A stretch of 54,258 nucleotides of DNA. Origin: Lingula anatina (lineage: Eukaryota; Brachiopoda; Lingulata; Lingulida; Lingulidae). The stretch lies in contig NW_019776078.1 in the NCBI RefSeq assembly GCF_001039355.2, forward strand, positions 64,631 through 118,888. The letters run 5' to 3'. The position numbers were made by a program, and so were the translations under genes. This document shows, piece by piece, positions 34,469 through 45,734 of the stretch. Below the pieces are notes generated by a model. It did no database searches. It was not told the DNA's origin and was given only the letters and a program-made list of their open reading frames with translations. Each line of letters starts with the position of its first letter. The first letter of the stretch is position 1.

Positions 34469-36973
34469 ATGCCGCTTTCAAGAGCAGAAATACAAAAGAA
34501 TTATAGGGAGAGGAAGAAAAGAAATGAGAGGGAAACATACCTTGCTAAAGAGAGAGCACGACAAAAAAGAAATTATGTCCCAGTAGGAACTTTAACAGAA
34601 AGAAAGAGGTCAAAAAGAAGAGATGAAGTAAAGGAGCGGGTAAGAAAGTGCAGACAGAAGAAAAAAGTTGAAAATGCTGCAATCGACATTCCAAACCCTG
34701 TAGAATCCACAAATGATACCAGTGGTTATGAAACAATGCAAAGTGACCATAGTACTAGACTCATAGTAAGGTTACCGAATCGTAGAAACGGACCCAGAAA
34801 GAGGCTAAGCAAAGCATTGAGAAAGAGCAGAGACAAGTTAAAATCTTTGAAAAAGGAAAATGAAGGTCTAAAAAAGAAAGTAAAATGCGTTCAAAGGAAG
34901 ATGCAGAGATGGAAAACAAAGATGAATAGACCAGCATGCCCAAACACACCTAGAAGTAATACGAAGAGACTCTTTCTAAAATCAAAGGGTTCTGGGGGCG
35001 AAAGAGTTAGAAAACAACTACTGCTTACAAACGTCATCACGGCTGAGGTTTCAAAATTCAAGCATGTAACAACAAGCAATGCAAAGAAGAGGCAATTGTA
35101 TGGTAGTTTTGCTGGAAAACTGTTAAAAAAGTACAGATGTATTTCACATTTTAGCAAGTCATCAAAAATAAACAGAAACCTGATATCAAATATAATTCGT
35201 AAAGGTATCAACACAGCAAAGATTAGAAAACGAACAGCATACAATTTCAGAAGAGAGGTTACAGCATTTTACATCCGCGACGACAACAGTAGAATGCAGC
35301 CTGGAAAAAAGGACTCTATCAAAACGAAGGAAGGGGAGTGCCAAACAAGAATCCTTACAGACTACATCGAAAATCTATACATGAAGTTTACAGCGGAGAA
35401 TCCAAATATTAACATTTCCCTTTCAACTTTTCGCAGAATGAGGCCAAATTATGTTTTGACCACTACATTTATAAGTCGAAACACCTGCTTGTGCACGAAG
35501 CATCAGAATTTTGCGTTCAAGTTAAAGATGTTTAAGATGCTTGGAGTTTCCCCTACAACCAGTCCAGATGACTTTGTAAAGCAGGAAGTCACCATTTCCA
35601 AGGAAACCCTTCCAGAGAAAATTAGTTTCTCTATTTGGAAACGAGTAGAATGCCAGGGAGGAAAAATGAAAATGAAAATATTAAAGGAAGAGATGGAGAG
35701 AGAGAAATTTTGGCCAATATGGGAATCTGAACTTTTAGAATTTAAAGACCATGTATCAAGGGTAAGTCGCCAGTTTGAAATGAGCAAAGTTTTAAAGCAA
35801 AACCTGCCAAACAACGAAGTTTTTATCCATATGGATTTTGCCCAGAATTACTCGTGTAAAACAGCTGAGGAAATTCAGTCGGCATACTGGAACTCATCAC
35901 AGGTTACGCTGCATCCTATCGTGATCTACTTCAGGGGAAGTGATGGTAGTTTGGAGCATCGTAGCTATGTTGCTGTGTCTAATACTCTTGTACATGCATC
36001 TTCAACTGTCATCGCAATACTTGACAAGTTATACTCGATGGAATTAATGGAATTACAAAACGTACAGCATATCCACTATTGGACAGATAGCCCAACCAGT
36101 CAATATCGAAACAGATATATTTTCGATTTTATTTTGAGACACACAGAGAGATATGGGATGCCTGCAACTTGGAATTATTTCGAGAGTGGGCACGGTAAAG
36201 GTCCATGTGATGGTGTTGGTGGGACAGTCAAAAGACTCGCAGACCAAGCAGTTAATGCCCAGAAAGCCAACATTCAAGATGCTGAGGATTTCTATGTATG
36301 GGCACAGAATTCAAATCTCCGTAGTATCAAGTTTTTCTTTGTTCAGAAAGATGCATGTGATAGGGAAGCAGAAGACCTGAAGAAATGTACTTTGCTACCT
36401 GTCAAAGGTACAATGTCACTGCATGCTTGTAAAAAAATTGATGACGACCTTCATATCTCAAAAACCTCATGTTATTGTGACATCTGCTTGAATGGAGGCA
36501 ATTGTACAAACTGGACGAAGGCAAACATTTCCCGAAGGTCTAGACCAGAGGCGTCTCAGAAGTCCTCAACAGAGGATCAAATTCCCCAAGAAGAACATTT
36601 GCAAAATGTCACATCTGGAGAAACAGAGGCACAAAGAGAGACATCTGTTGACCCTCAAAATGTCTCAAGGGAGGAAAGTCCCATTGGATCTGAATTTCAT
36701 AATGATGAATATGTTGCAGCAATATATTCTGGAGAGTGGTACATTGGGAAAGTATTGCAGAATGACAGAGAAGAAAACGAGTTGGAAATTTCCTTCATGG
36801 AAAAAACGAAAGATAACTACAAATGGCCTACTAGTCCTGATATTATTTGGGTGCCGTATGAAAACATTCTATGCAAAGTTAGTGACCCAGAACCTTCCGG
36901 GAAAACAAAAAGAATGTTTAAATTCAGTAAGCAGGATGTGAGATTGGTTGAGAGTAAATTCAGGCATAATTGA
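34469..36973 (+). CDS. Transposase-like protein, 834 aa, single exon
   Basis: This is an uninterrupted frame with no decay. The N-terminus (residues 1-65) is very basic with an NYRERKKRNERETYLAKERA segment, probably a DNA-binding region. A lysine-rich coiled coil covers about 105-150. A CLCTKH motif (C340, C342, H345) suggests metal binding. The likely catalytic core has HMDFAQNYSC (D456), HYWTDSPTSQYRNRYIFDFI (D540) and WNYFESGHGKGPCDGVGG (E572; D581 also near), spaced as in an RNase H-fold DDE/D nuclease. CYCDICLNGGNC (C668, C670, C673, C679) looks like a zinc site. Residues about 745-803 (YVAAIYSGEWYIGKVL, ISFMEKT, WPTSPDIIWVPYENILCKV) resemble a Tudor/SH3-like chromatin reader. Proteins of this layout recur as uncharacterised genes in marine invertebrates; naming it a transposase rests on the motifs and the flanking TIRs. 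Confidence 0.82.
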   Translation: MPLSRAEIQKNYRERKKRNERETYLAKERARQKRNYVPVGTLTERKRSKRRDEVKERVRKCRQKKKVENAAIDIPNPVESTNDTSGYETMQSDHSTRLIVRLPNRRNGPRKRLSKALRKSRDKLKSLKKENEGLKKKVKCVQRKMQRWKTKMNRPACPNTPRSNTKRLFLKSKGSGGERVRKQLLLTNVITAEVSKFKHVTTSNAKKRQLYGSFAGKLLKKYRCISHFSKSSKINRNLISNIIRKGINTAKIRKRTAYNFRREVTAFYIRDDNSRMQPGKKDSIKTKEGECQTRILTDYIENLYMKFTAENPNINISLSTFRRMRPNYVLTTTFISRNTCLCTKHQNFAFKLKMFKMLGVSPTTSPDDFVKQEVTISKETLPEKISFSIWKRVECQGGKMKMKILKEEMEREKFWPIWESELLEFKDHVSRVSRQFEMSKVLKQNLPNNEVFIHMDFAQNYSCKTAEEIQSAYWNSSQVTLHPIVIYFRGSDGSLEHRSYVAVSNTLVHASSTVIAILDKLYSMELMELQNVQHIHYWTDSPTSQYRNRYIFDFILRHTERYGMPATWNYFESGHGKGPCDGVGGTVKRLADQAVNAQKANIQDAEDFYVWAQNSNLRSIKFFFVQKDACDREAEDLKKCTLLPVKGTMSLHACKKIDDDLHISKTSCYCDICLNGGNCTNWTKANISRRSRPEASQKSSTEDQIPQEEHLQNVTSGETEAQRETSVDPQNVSREESPIGSEFHNDEYVAAIYSGEWYIGKVLQNDREENELEISFMEKTKDNYKWPTSPDIIWVPYENILCKVSDPEPSGKTKRMFKFSKQDVRLVESKFRHN

Positions 36974-36992
36974 GCATCATATTTCATCATGT

Positions 36993-37931
36993 GTAACATA
37001 CGTAACTTTGATTTTGAAGGGAGTAAGGAACAGGTTTTATGATGTTTTTATTATGGTTATGTTTCATGTTTCCTCCATAAGCAATGAAGTGTTTAATTGT
37101 AATTTGTCATGTTTTCCCGTGACATCATTTTCATGTTGGCAATTTAAGGCAGAAAAGATCCGGATTGCTGAATTAAGTAACATACGTTACAGACTTTCTT
37201 AGATTATATTTGAGACATTTCATATGCATCACCATCACTATGTTAGTTTAAAAGGTTCTGAGTAACTGAGGTTTGTTTGTTAACAATGTGAAATTACTCT
37301 TGTTTATTCTTTTCTTCCACAGTGATTATAATAAAAAGGATAACTCAACATAAATGGTGTACTTATGTTCAAAATGTAAAAATAAGACCACCAGGAATTG
37401 TTAGAAAATGTAATTTGACATATAAAATGGTGTATTTTGATCTTAATATGAACAATAAGTGTAAAGCAAATCAATGACTTGATAGACTGAATTACTTAAA
37501 CCATTCTGTAATATTGAGGCATTATTACTTAATGTATGAAACATACGTTACCTTTCCTATCTTTTAATTATTTCGTCCAAAAATGAAGGAGAAAATGTAA
37601 ATTTGTGAAATCAAATGATTTTATTTCTTTTAAATATTTGTATGAAAAACAAATATTGTTTTTTTTAAGTTAATACGTAATACATCAAAGATATTGATAT
37701 TTAAATCTAGTCTTTTTGTTTGAATTTCTATTTTTACGTGTTTATTGTTTTTCATTGATTATTGTTGTGAGTTATATATGAATAAAATAAAATATCATGC
37801 CCATTTGAAGGTTTGTTTTGTGAAACAAATATACAAGCTTCAAGAATAAAAGAAGTTATTGAGTTAAGCTAAAAGAAGAAATACTTTTATCCACTATATA
37901 GGGACAGCCTTGACATGGTCACGAATGTTAC
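36993..37931. repeat. Downstream cluster of 14-bp GTAACATACGTTAC motifs
   Basis: Copies are at 36993-37006 (GTAACATACGTAAC), 37177-37190 (exact), 37538-37551 (GAAACATACGTTAC) and, degenerate and in minus orientation, 37918-37931 (GTCACGAATGTTAC). They start 20 bases after the stop codon and end 173 bases before the right TIR. Confidence 0.85.
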
Positions 37932-38104
37932 ATTGTGAAAAAAAGAACAAAAAAGTGCCATATTTTAAAGCTCGATTGTAAAAATACAGAAAGATTAATG
38001 TTGAAACTGTTTCTGGGCAGTGTTCCCGAGCTATGGGACTATGTTTTCCTAAGAGATGAACATTATGTGGGGTTGGTCATATAAGCACATTTTTCAAAGT
38101 GCAA

Positions 38105-38132
38105 TTGCACTGTTTTATTGACTTTGAGTGTT
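38105..38132 (-). repeat. Right terminal inverted repeat of the transposon
   Basis: The exact complement of 32977-33004. Just inside it, AGTGCAATTGCACT forms a small palindrome at about 38099-38112 that overlaps the TIR. Confidence 0.93.
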
Positions 38133-38640
38133 CATCATCAAGTCACTGTAAGATTCTTCTTTCAATCAGCACTACATTTAAGAATAAAGCAATCAAAATG
38201 TTGATCACAAGCAGTGATTGGCCACTTATTGCCTTTCTTTTTTACACTGGCACCTTCTGTACCTAATTACAAAATTTCACAGTTGTCACCTTACTATAAC
38301 TAAAGATATGTAGCATTACAATTCAGACCCCCCTAAAACACACATTTTCATGAATGTTTGACAAGGTCATTTTGCCATTAATTTTTTATATTTCAAATTC
38401 AATAAAAAATATTTTTTTATGTGGATCATAAAAGTGTAAGACCCCAACTTTAATTTGGCATCAATTTTTTTCCCTTCATTCACAATTTATTTTTCATGTA
38501 CAAAAGTGGGCACTTTTACCCCCTTATTCGCACTCATCCTTTCAAATTTCGAATTAAAATTTCTAAATTTACACACATTGTGCTTAATATGTAAAATGGG
38601 ATTTTATGTATAATCATGTAATTTTGTTAGAAATATATAC
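38133..38640. other. Gene-free stretch between the transposon and the duplication
   Basis: AT-rich sequence with no open frame of interest. The tandem duplication shared with 48.6 kb becomes recognisable after about 38640. Confidence 0.45.
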
Positions 38641-39145
38641 AGCAGTGTTTGTGGCACGGAACGCGCATTGCATTTTTGAAGCATAAATATATGAGCCCTA
38701 ATCCAAAACCAACATTTCTAGTTGAGAATACAGACGCGGATAAAATGGCACATCTGATGCAGCGGGGGATGCAGATAAACTACTGCTCAATGGACGCTTA
38801 GTTTTTTGTACTCACCCGTTCGTTTGTCTCTTTCCCAATTCCACTCAAGTATATGTATCACTGATGTAACAGAAAGATAGATGTCGCTAATTAAATGTCA
38901 CTATATCACGCAGTTCTATATTATGTTTATGAGTTCAACATGAAAACAGATCCAGGGCATTTTGTGACTTTTGATCCACTAAATATGTAAAGAAGATATT
39001 GTTACAGTGGAAAAAACTGATGTTTAAGTGAGACCTGTCGTTAATGTCACCAAGTTCAGCTGTGCCCACTGCCTTCTGCCCTGCCATTAGTTTACAGTCT
39101 GTTACTTGATATTGCCACGTATGATTCACGTGTGACATCATCGCT

Positions 39146-39155
39146 TATATAAATA
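39146..39155 (+). promoter_or_regulatory. TATA box of folate-receptor-like copy 1
   Basis: TATATAAATA lies 57 bases before the ATG. It is preceded by CACGTGTGACATCA, an E-box next to a CRE-like half site. Copy 2 keeps the same TATA sequence at exactly the same distance, which supports function. Confidence 0.65.
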
Positions 39156-39202
39156 CACCCCAAACTATGATTACCAGGATTCTATTGAAAACGTAAGCGA
39201 TC

Positions 39203-39360
39203 ATGGCAACAATTTTTATTTTCTGTCTCGTATGCTTGAACATTGGAGTCGCGGTACCGCAAAACAAAACTAACAGTCTAGACTATTACTTGAACAAGTG
39301 CGTAACCTTGCCAGTTGAAGGGGCCAGTAAGACAAGACCGTCCGCCGAACCCCGACTGGA

Positions 39361-39399
<39 letters not shown>

Positions 39400-41138
39400 T
39401 GATTTCTATCTATAAGGTAAATATTGCATATTGTTGGAGTGAAAATTACCGGTTCAATTTAGTTTAATCATGTGTGAAACACTGCATGCTGTTCGAATTA
39501 TGTACATTAATAATAACATTAGTTTGATAATACGAAAGCATTAAAAATTCAATTGCATACGTTTTTTCATGTCACAATATAACAAAATAGGTAACCCAAA
39601 CATACACAGTGCTACACTGTGTATGCCTTGTCTTCAGAAAGACGTCTTAAGAAATTAAGGACTTGTATGAAGGGGGTTTAAACCGTAAAATATACCCCTC
39701 TAGAAAGAGAGAAAAAGTATCACCCTTAATACAATGCGTCAAGTGATTAAGAATATTCATGTCTGCCATTAACCAATAATTATTCAATTTAATTGATTGT
39801 ACAATTAATGCATGAGCTCACGATAGCAAAATGGTCACAGTTAATTATTTTCTACAGTATTCCCTGGATTGGGTGATGGACCTGACCCGTCTGCGCGTGG
39901 AATCAAAAACTTTTTTAGACTTCAATTGAAGACTGCAATTATATTCTGAAATATATTCATATTTCATTTCATTCCTTTTTTCCGTAACAGTTGCGTCACA
40001 TTAATCACGAAAAGTAAATTTACATACTCATTCTGTCTGCAAAGATGCAGGTAAGCACGTTGGCAATAAAAGCCGATAAAAAGCATATATGTATATAATT
40101 TGTTTTTATTCCATCCAGCACAAAACAAATGGTAGTTTAATCCTCTGTCTAGCCAGTCACCATTTAAATTGCAGGAAACCAAACATATCAATAAAAAGGG
40201 AATCACACTGCAATCGTCCTTGATCAGTTTACCGTGTACCTGTGTTGCCACTATAGATTGAACGGGGAGAAAATGCCTATTTACATTTCAGAAAGTTTTT
40301 AAAAGTTGAACTAGAGCCAAAATATCCCTCACTACTTACAACACACACACACACACACATACAAACACACGCACGCACAAATACACACACAAAGAAACAA
40401 ACACACACAAACACAAACAAACATAAACAAACGTTCAAACAAACACGCACACACATAAACAGACATCAAAGTAGAGTAGAAAGGGGTCTTCTCGTTCTAT
40501 CTACGGATTTTGTTTCAGACACAGCCTTTTATTTAGATGCAAAGTTCTGAAATCCAAGTTGGTTGCTACAAAACTTTTACATACTGTTGTCCCAGCTAGA
40601 TAAACCCTGTATATCACATTCATCATAAAATATATTCTTAGTTACTTTTGATGTACTACAGGGTGAAATTTACAGTAGATACTTCATTTAAGTCTTGTGC
40701 ATAAAACCAACTTCCGTATTCCACACAGACATAAAATAAAAGCTTAGGATCTAAGTTATCAGAAAAAAAATAGTAAATGAATCTTCTTTCTTCTTTATAG
40801 TTAGTTTTTCCGTGTATATACACTGACCAGCATACATTGACAAGGTGCATGTGTCATTAACCAGTAAAGGGGACTAAAACATTTCCTTTAACCTCTGTTT
40901 TAGTGCCCAAGTTTCCGAAAAAGATCCTGCTGCAATGTGAATGCAGTTGCAAATTTCCTGGAAAACCATGTTTGGAATGAGATAGCCAATTACGCCCAAT
41001 GTCCTCAGAAACCACGCCTTTCTCCGGAGTGTGAGAGACTAACATTTGAACAGATTTGCTTCTATGCCTGCTCACCAAACCTGGGACCATGGATCGACAG
41101 ATATCTAGTATGTATGTACTAACCTTTGATGAACTGCC

Positions 41139-41185
<47 letters not shown>

Positions 41186-42086
41186 GACTCTCTCTCTCTC
41201 ATATCAACAAATATTTTTATCATTTTTTCCAGCATTTCGATGTCTTATATAACTTGCCTCTGTGTGCCAGTCAGTGTAACAAGTGGTGGGAAGCTTGCAA
41301 AGAGGAATACACTTGTCACAGGAACTGGCTGGTTGACATGGACTGGAGCCTTGAGGGTGAGTGACGTCATCCGGTTAAAGGGTGGTTGGCTGGGAGTATA
41401 CAAGTAGCAACGGTAGCAATTTAGATCTACTTGATGATTGGCCATATCTTGGAGAAAGTAGTTTCGTTATTAATTTCGTTAACGCCTCCGTAAATATGTT
41501 TTTCTGTTTCATTTGTTTGATTATTTTTATTTGATTGCATTAAATAAAATTAAACATTTATACATATGTAAAATTGCCTTTAACCTGTTGCTGTTACTCT
41601 TTGACTATAGTATTTGCTAGGGTGCCATTCCAGTTTATAATGTCTTTATTCCTGTATTTGGATATAACGTTTAACGGAAGGTCAGAGCATTTTTTAAAAA
41701 TATTGTGAGCTTTTAAAATGTTCACTGCTGCCGCAGAATCAGGTGCATTTCTACATATATGCTACCTAGGTATATGCACCACTGTACGGTATCATCTACA
41801 TATATTTAATTTTATTGCTTTATTTTGAAATTCTTAACTTTATAAGTTGAAAATATAAAAAAACATTCCAGGGTTGAACACCTGCAAAGAGGGCTCGGTA
41901 TGTAGGAAATACACAGAGATTTACAATTCATCCACCGACTTCTGCAGCACTGTTTTCAATGGCGCTTACAAGGCGGTCCCAGACTCGGAACCCTGCATGG
42001 TGTTCACCTTCGACACCTCGAAACCAAACCCAAATACAGCAGTGGCCCGTGAAGCTGCGAAGAAAAAGGCTGCAATGGTGGTTTGA
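39203..42086 (+). CDS. Secreted folate/riboflavin-receptor family protein, copy 1 (4 exons)
   Basis: Exons 39203-39361, 40904-41107, 41233-41356 and 41872-42086 join in phase to 233 residues. A signal peptide (MATIFIFCLVCLNIGVAVPQ) is followed by an N-glycosylation site (NKT) and a Folate_rec domain. The mature part has sixteen cysteines, the family number for eight disulfides: NKC, CPSFRKRSCC, FYACSPNLGPW, LCASQCNKWWEACKEEYTC, NTCKEGSVC, DFC and EPC. In vertebrates these proteins bind folate or riboflavin with tryptophan-lined pockets. The motifs W-W-E-A-C and YTCHRNW are present, but ligand choice cannot be read from this. The C-terminus (REAAKKKAAMVV) lacks a hydrophobic GPI signal, so the protein is probably free and secreted. 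Intron 1 opens with a (GA)n tract and intron 2 contains a (CT)n tract. Confidence 0.93.
39362..39396 (+). repeat. (GA)n microsatellite at the start of intron 1
   Basis: A run of GA directly after the donor GTGAGAGA. Unit 2 has the equivalent tract at about 49345-49380, so it predates the duplication. Confidence 0.85.
40339..40460 (+). repeat. CA-rich microsatellite and its degenerate flank
   Basis: An interrupted (CA)n/(CAAA)n tract in intron 1 of copy 1. The purer (CA)n at 50594-50635 is in the matching intron of copy 2. Confidence 0.8.
41139..41200 (+). repeat. (CT)n microsatellite in intron 2
   Basis: Two (CT)n runs between exons 2 and 3 of copy 1. The equivalent is at about 51610-51658 in copy 2. 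Confidence 0.85.
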
Positions 42087-44238
42087 ATCGTTATTCCTAG
42101 AACTCTCAAATCCAAACTGACTAAAAATAACTAGTAAATAACCTTACTTTCTAATTGTAGTGAATGGTCTAACCCTGTAATGTAAACAAAATATAACATG
42201 ATTGTTGATCATACTGATGACGTGTTTGCTTAGCGTTGCAAAACACCCACATAACAAAATCAGCATATTATAAAGACATAACACATTGACTTCAAATCAG
42301 GGGCGTTTAAAGAGATCGTCTCCATTGCGCTCTGAAATAATGAACATTTGATATAATAATATATATTAGATAAAAACATGGCTGGCTTTGAGTCTGTTGG
42401 TGTCTGATTTCTTCACCATGAAATGAAAATGCCGTTTGACAATATATATTCTGTGGCAATTAGCGATTACAGGCAGGCACTGGATATGCCTGTGCATACA
42501 AAAATATGGCACCATTTACTGCTCTGTTCTAACTCTCCTTTTTCTGCTGTTGCTGCTGTTATGATATGTGACCAACAACTTAATCTTGAACCATAGGAGT
42601 TGAACTTTTAATTGTTCACGTATTATGCAAAATAATGTACTGTAGTGCATTTTAGTATTGAAACTAAAAGTAAAATAAAGAAATACATCTTTAATAATGA
42701 AATAATAAATAACAAAACATTGAAATATAATTACATAAAGAGACAAAAATATAGAGACAGGGAAAGACGTATACTTAAGAAACGATAAGGTAAAAAAGCG
42801 CTATAAATACAGACTTAATCATAACGCATTTAGTGTTCATCTACATTATTCCATAATAAACACTTACACAATGTTAACAGCAGCATATGGCGTCAAGGAG
42901 GAAACGGGATTGTCTAAAACAATACCAAAATCATCTAAAAGAATCATCTTGTACATGTTAATACCGATATAAAGGATCGTGACTTTATCAATCAGTTCTA
43001 CGTATATAACCTGTCTTATTTCACTGAGTAAATGCGATGACAATTTACTAATATCATACCTATTGATATGAATAAGCAAATAAAGTGTTATTCAAGAGCA
43101 GTAAAAGAAAACAACATCAACAAAAACAACAACATCAACAAAACTATGAAAAAGTTTCATATAACTCTTAATTACGAACTGAAGAGAATCGCCTGGTCGT
43201 GCCCTATACAAGTATGCGCCCGCTCTTAAAACTTTTGGCGACCGATACCACTCAAATATTCATTAAATGACGAAAGGCGATTGCGTTAGATGAGACGTAT
43301 TGATATCGACAACGACAGCACTTTGGGCACACATTTTAACAGCAGAACATCACTCTGAGTTTACGCTCCCCGCCCTTTTGTGGGTAATGCGCAGCAAGAA
43401 CCTAACCAAGTGCTTGTTTCGGTGAGTTATTCGAATCACTGTGAAAATCTGGCTGGCAGGATTTTTTAGAGACCGGAGCGTGACAGCAATTTTGTCAACC
43501 GTGACTCGATTTGCTATTTATTTAGATGAATGTTCGCACATATATAATTTTTCGATTTACTTTGGTATTTCTATAAGTTATACATGTACTATTTCAAACT
43601 ATGGGGTGGTATTTGATCAGCTTTTGTGGCCAAATTTGACTTCAAATGCATCTTTGACATTTATCCCCTTTTAGCGTGAATACATATACCAGTATTGCCT
43701 GGCCCACGGTAACAGATAATCGTGTTCCTTTGCAGTGACATATGACCTTGACCTCATATTCACCAGTCTCACTGAAGTGCCTAAAACGAAAGTACATTGT
43801 AATTAAAACCTATTATTTTGTGACTTGTATTCAGAATTCCGAATCCATACGCTTTAAATGCCACGCAGACTCTGCCTTTTCATTCAAAACAAGTGGACAA
43901 TATTACTTCATCTTCAATTGACAATACGGCTGGATATAAGATGTCTGTACATCTAAAAGTCGACGGATAGCGGTCTTATTAGAGTAATATATTTCAATAA
44001 ATATCCTCAAACCCTTAATCAAAAGAAGCGTTCATATTATACCATTAATATTGTGTTTCACACATCATCCCGAAAAGACATGTTTTGGAACATATACCCA
44101 GCTTTTAAGGGCGGGTGTCTGCAATGCCATATTAAGTTATCAGTTAGTCAGATCCTGCTGGCATATTTTAAGACTTAAGGCTACAATTTGTTAACAGAGA
44201 CGCAGAGGTCAACGTATGTACATGTAGACTTATCAAAA
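42087..44238. other. Spacer between folate-receptor copy 1 and OAS copy 1
   Basis: No gene is recognised. The last few hundred bases match 53230-53580 in unit 2. A shared block (TATCAGTTAGTCAGATCCTG here at about 44138-44157, ATCAGTCAGTCGGACCCTG in unit 2) just upstream of both OAS genes resembles an initiator (TCAGTY) and is a candidate core promoter. Confidence 0.45.
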
Positions 44239-45481
44239 ATGGCACAGGCAAAGGCAGGTTTATTTTCGATGGCTCAGAGTGAGTCTGAAGTAGAAAAGTT
44301 TATTTCAAGATACCTGCAACCGGATGAAGATTTCTCCCGTGCCTGCGGCGTGGCCATTGATAGATTGGTCCGGTATCTACAAACAGAAGTGTCCGTCGAT
44401 GTCGATTCGGTGATAAAGGTACATATTTACCACTTGATTGTTTAAGCACTTTTAAGAGAGAGAGAGAGAAAGAGAAAGAGAGCGAGAGAGGGAGAGAGAG
44501 AGACGTGTACATTTGGCGTGGGATTTTTTCGGTTAATTCAGATCACATAGACTTATTTAATTAATCAAGTCACCATTGTCTCTTTTTCTCTCATATAGGG
44601 CATTTACAATTCCACTTAAAGTTAATGTTCCACAAGGGGCGTTGTCGTATACAATACCGTGATAAGGCATTCGTGGTATGGAAAAAGGCTTATCAACGAT
44701 ATTTTTATTGTTATTGACATTCGTGGAATTTACAATTCCACTTAAAGTTAATGTTCCACAAGGGGCGTTGTCGTATACAATACCGTGATAAGGCATTCGT
44801 GGTATGGATAAGGCTTATCAACGATATTTTATTGTTTTATTGTTATATTTTTATCGTCTTTGGGGTAAATGAGTTACCGTTAACTTAAAAAAATATATTC
44901 GAGAAAATAAAAAAAATATTTTTTCATAGAGGGTGCGTCACCCAAGAGTTAGGTAAACGTGATGATCTATATCTACCGGTATATTTAAATAAATGTCAAC
45001 AAGCCAAAATAGAAAGTAACGTTTAATAATGTTGAAATAAATAAAAAAAACCTGTAGGGTGTCGTAAATACTAAACAGTAGCTTATACACAAAACTGAGG
45101 TATATCAAATACTTTGTTGATGAGATTTCAAACATAGTTAATTAATAGTAGATTTATAAGTTAATGGGCATTATAATAATTTCTTCTATAGGGAGGATCG
45201 CTGGGGAAAGGCACAGCGCTGAAAGATAAGTCTGACATTGACTGCGTGGTTTTCATCAATTATGTCGGAGATCTTCGATCGTCCATACGAGCCATGAGCG
45301 GCCAGTGGTTGCAGGAAACCATTGAGAAGATAAGGCGTTGCCTCCGAAATTGGAAGTCTCTACCCGAGTTCGAGGTTGTTGGCGAGACGATGCATGCCGT
45401 GAAACTTCGATACAAGAGGGGCTCTTTTACCTGTGACGTTGATCTGCTACCTGCCATAGATATTTTGAAGAAAGGTTTGTC

Positions 45482-45523
<42 letters not shown>

Positions 45524-45683
45524 NTGAGAAGATAAGGCGTTGCCTCCGAAATTGGAAGTCTCTACCCGAGTTCGAGGTTGTTGGCGAGACGATGCATGCC
45601 GTGAAACTTCGATACAAGAGGGGCTCTTTTACCTGTGACGTTGATCTGCTACCTGCCATAGATATTTTGAAGAAAGGTTTGTC

Positions 45684-45734
<51 letters not shown>

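Larger units (their letters stand above)
32977..38132 (+). mobile_element. Complete-looking DNA transposon with 28-bp TIRs and one transposase gene
   Basis: The borders are a perfect 28-base inverted repeat: 32977-33004 (starts AACACTCAAAGTCAATAAAA) and 38105-38132 (its exact complement, ending GACTTTGAGTGTT). The element is 5,156 bp. Inside is a single intact 834-codon gene (34469-36973), preceded by a likely 5' UTR intron. About eleven copies of a 14-base motif GTAACATACGTTAC lie in the non-coding flanks, seven upstream and four downstream, with none in the gene. The outermost copies are 155 and 173 bases from the TIRs, nearly symmetrical. I cannot see a target-site duplication: the flanking bases (GACTA on the left, CATCA on the right) do not match. 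The superfamily is not assigned. Confidence 0.85.

Noticed and set aside
43441-43674. Plus-strand open frame of 77 codons before OAS copy 1
   Set aside because: It has no counterpart in the matching spacer of unit 2 and no domain resemblance.
45246-45485. OAS exon 2 read as an independent open frame starting at an internal ATG
   Set aside because: The frame is the exon 45192-45474 with a proper acceptor; the ATG is internal to the nucleotidyltransferase core.
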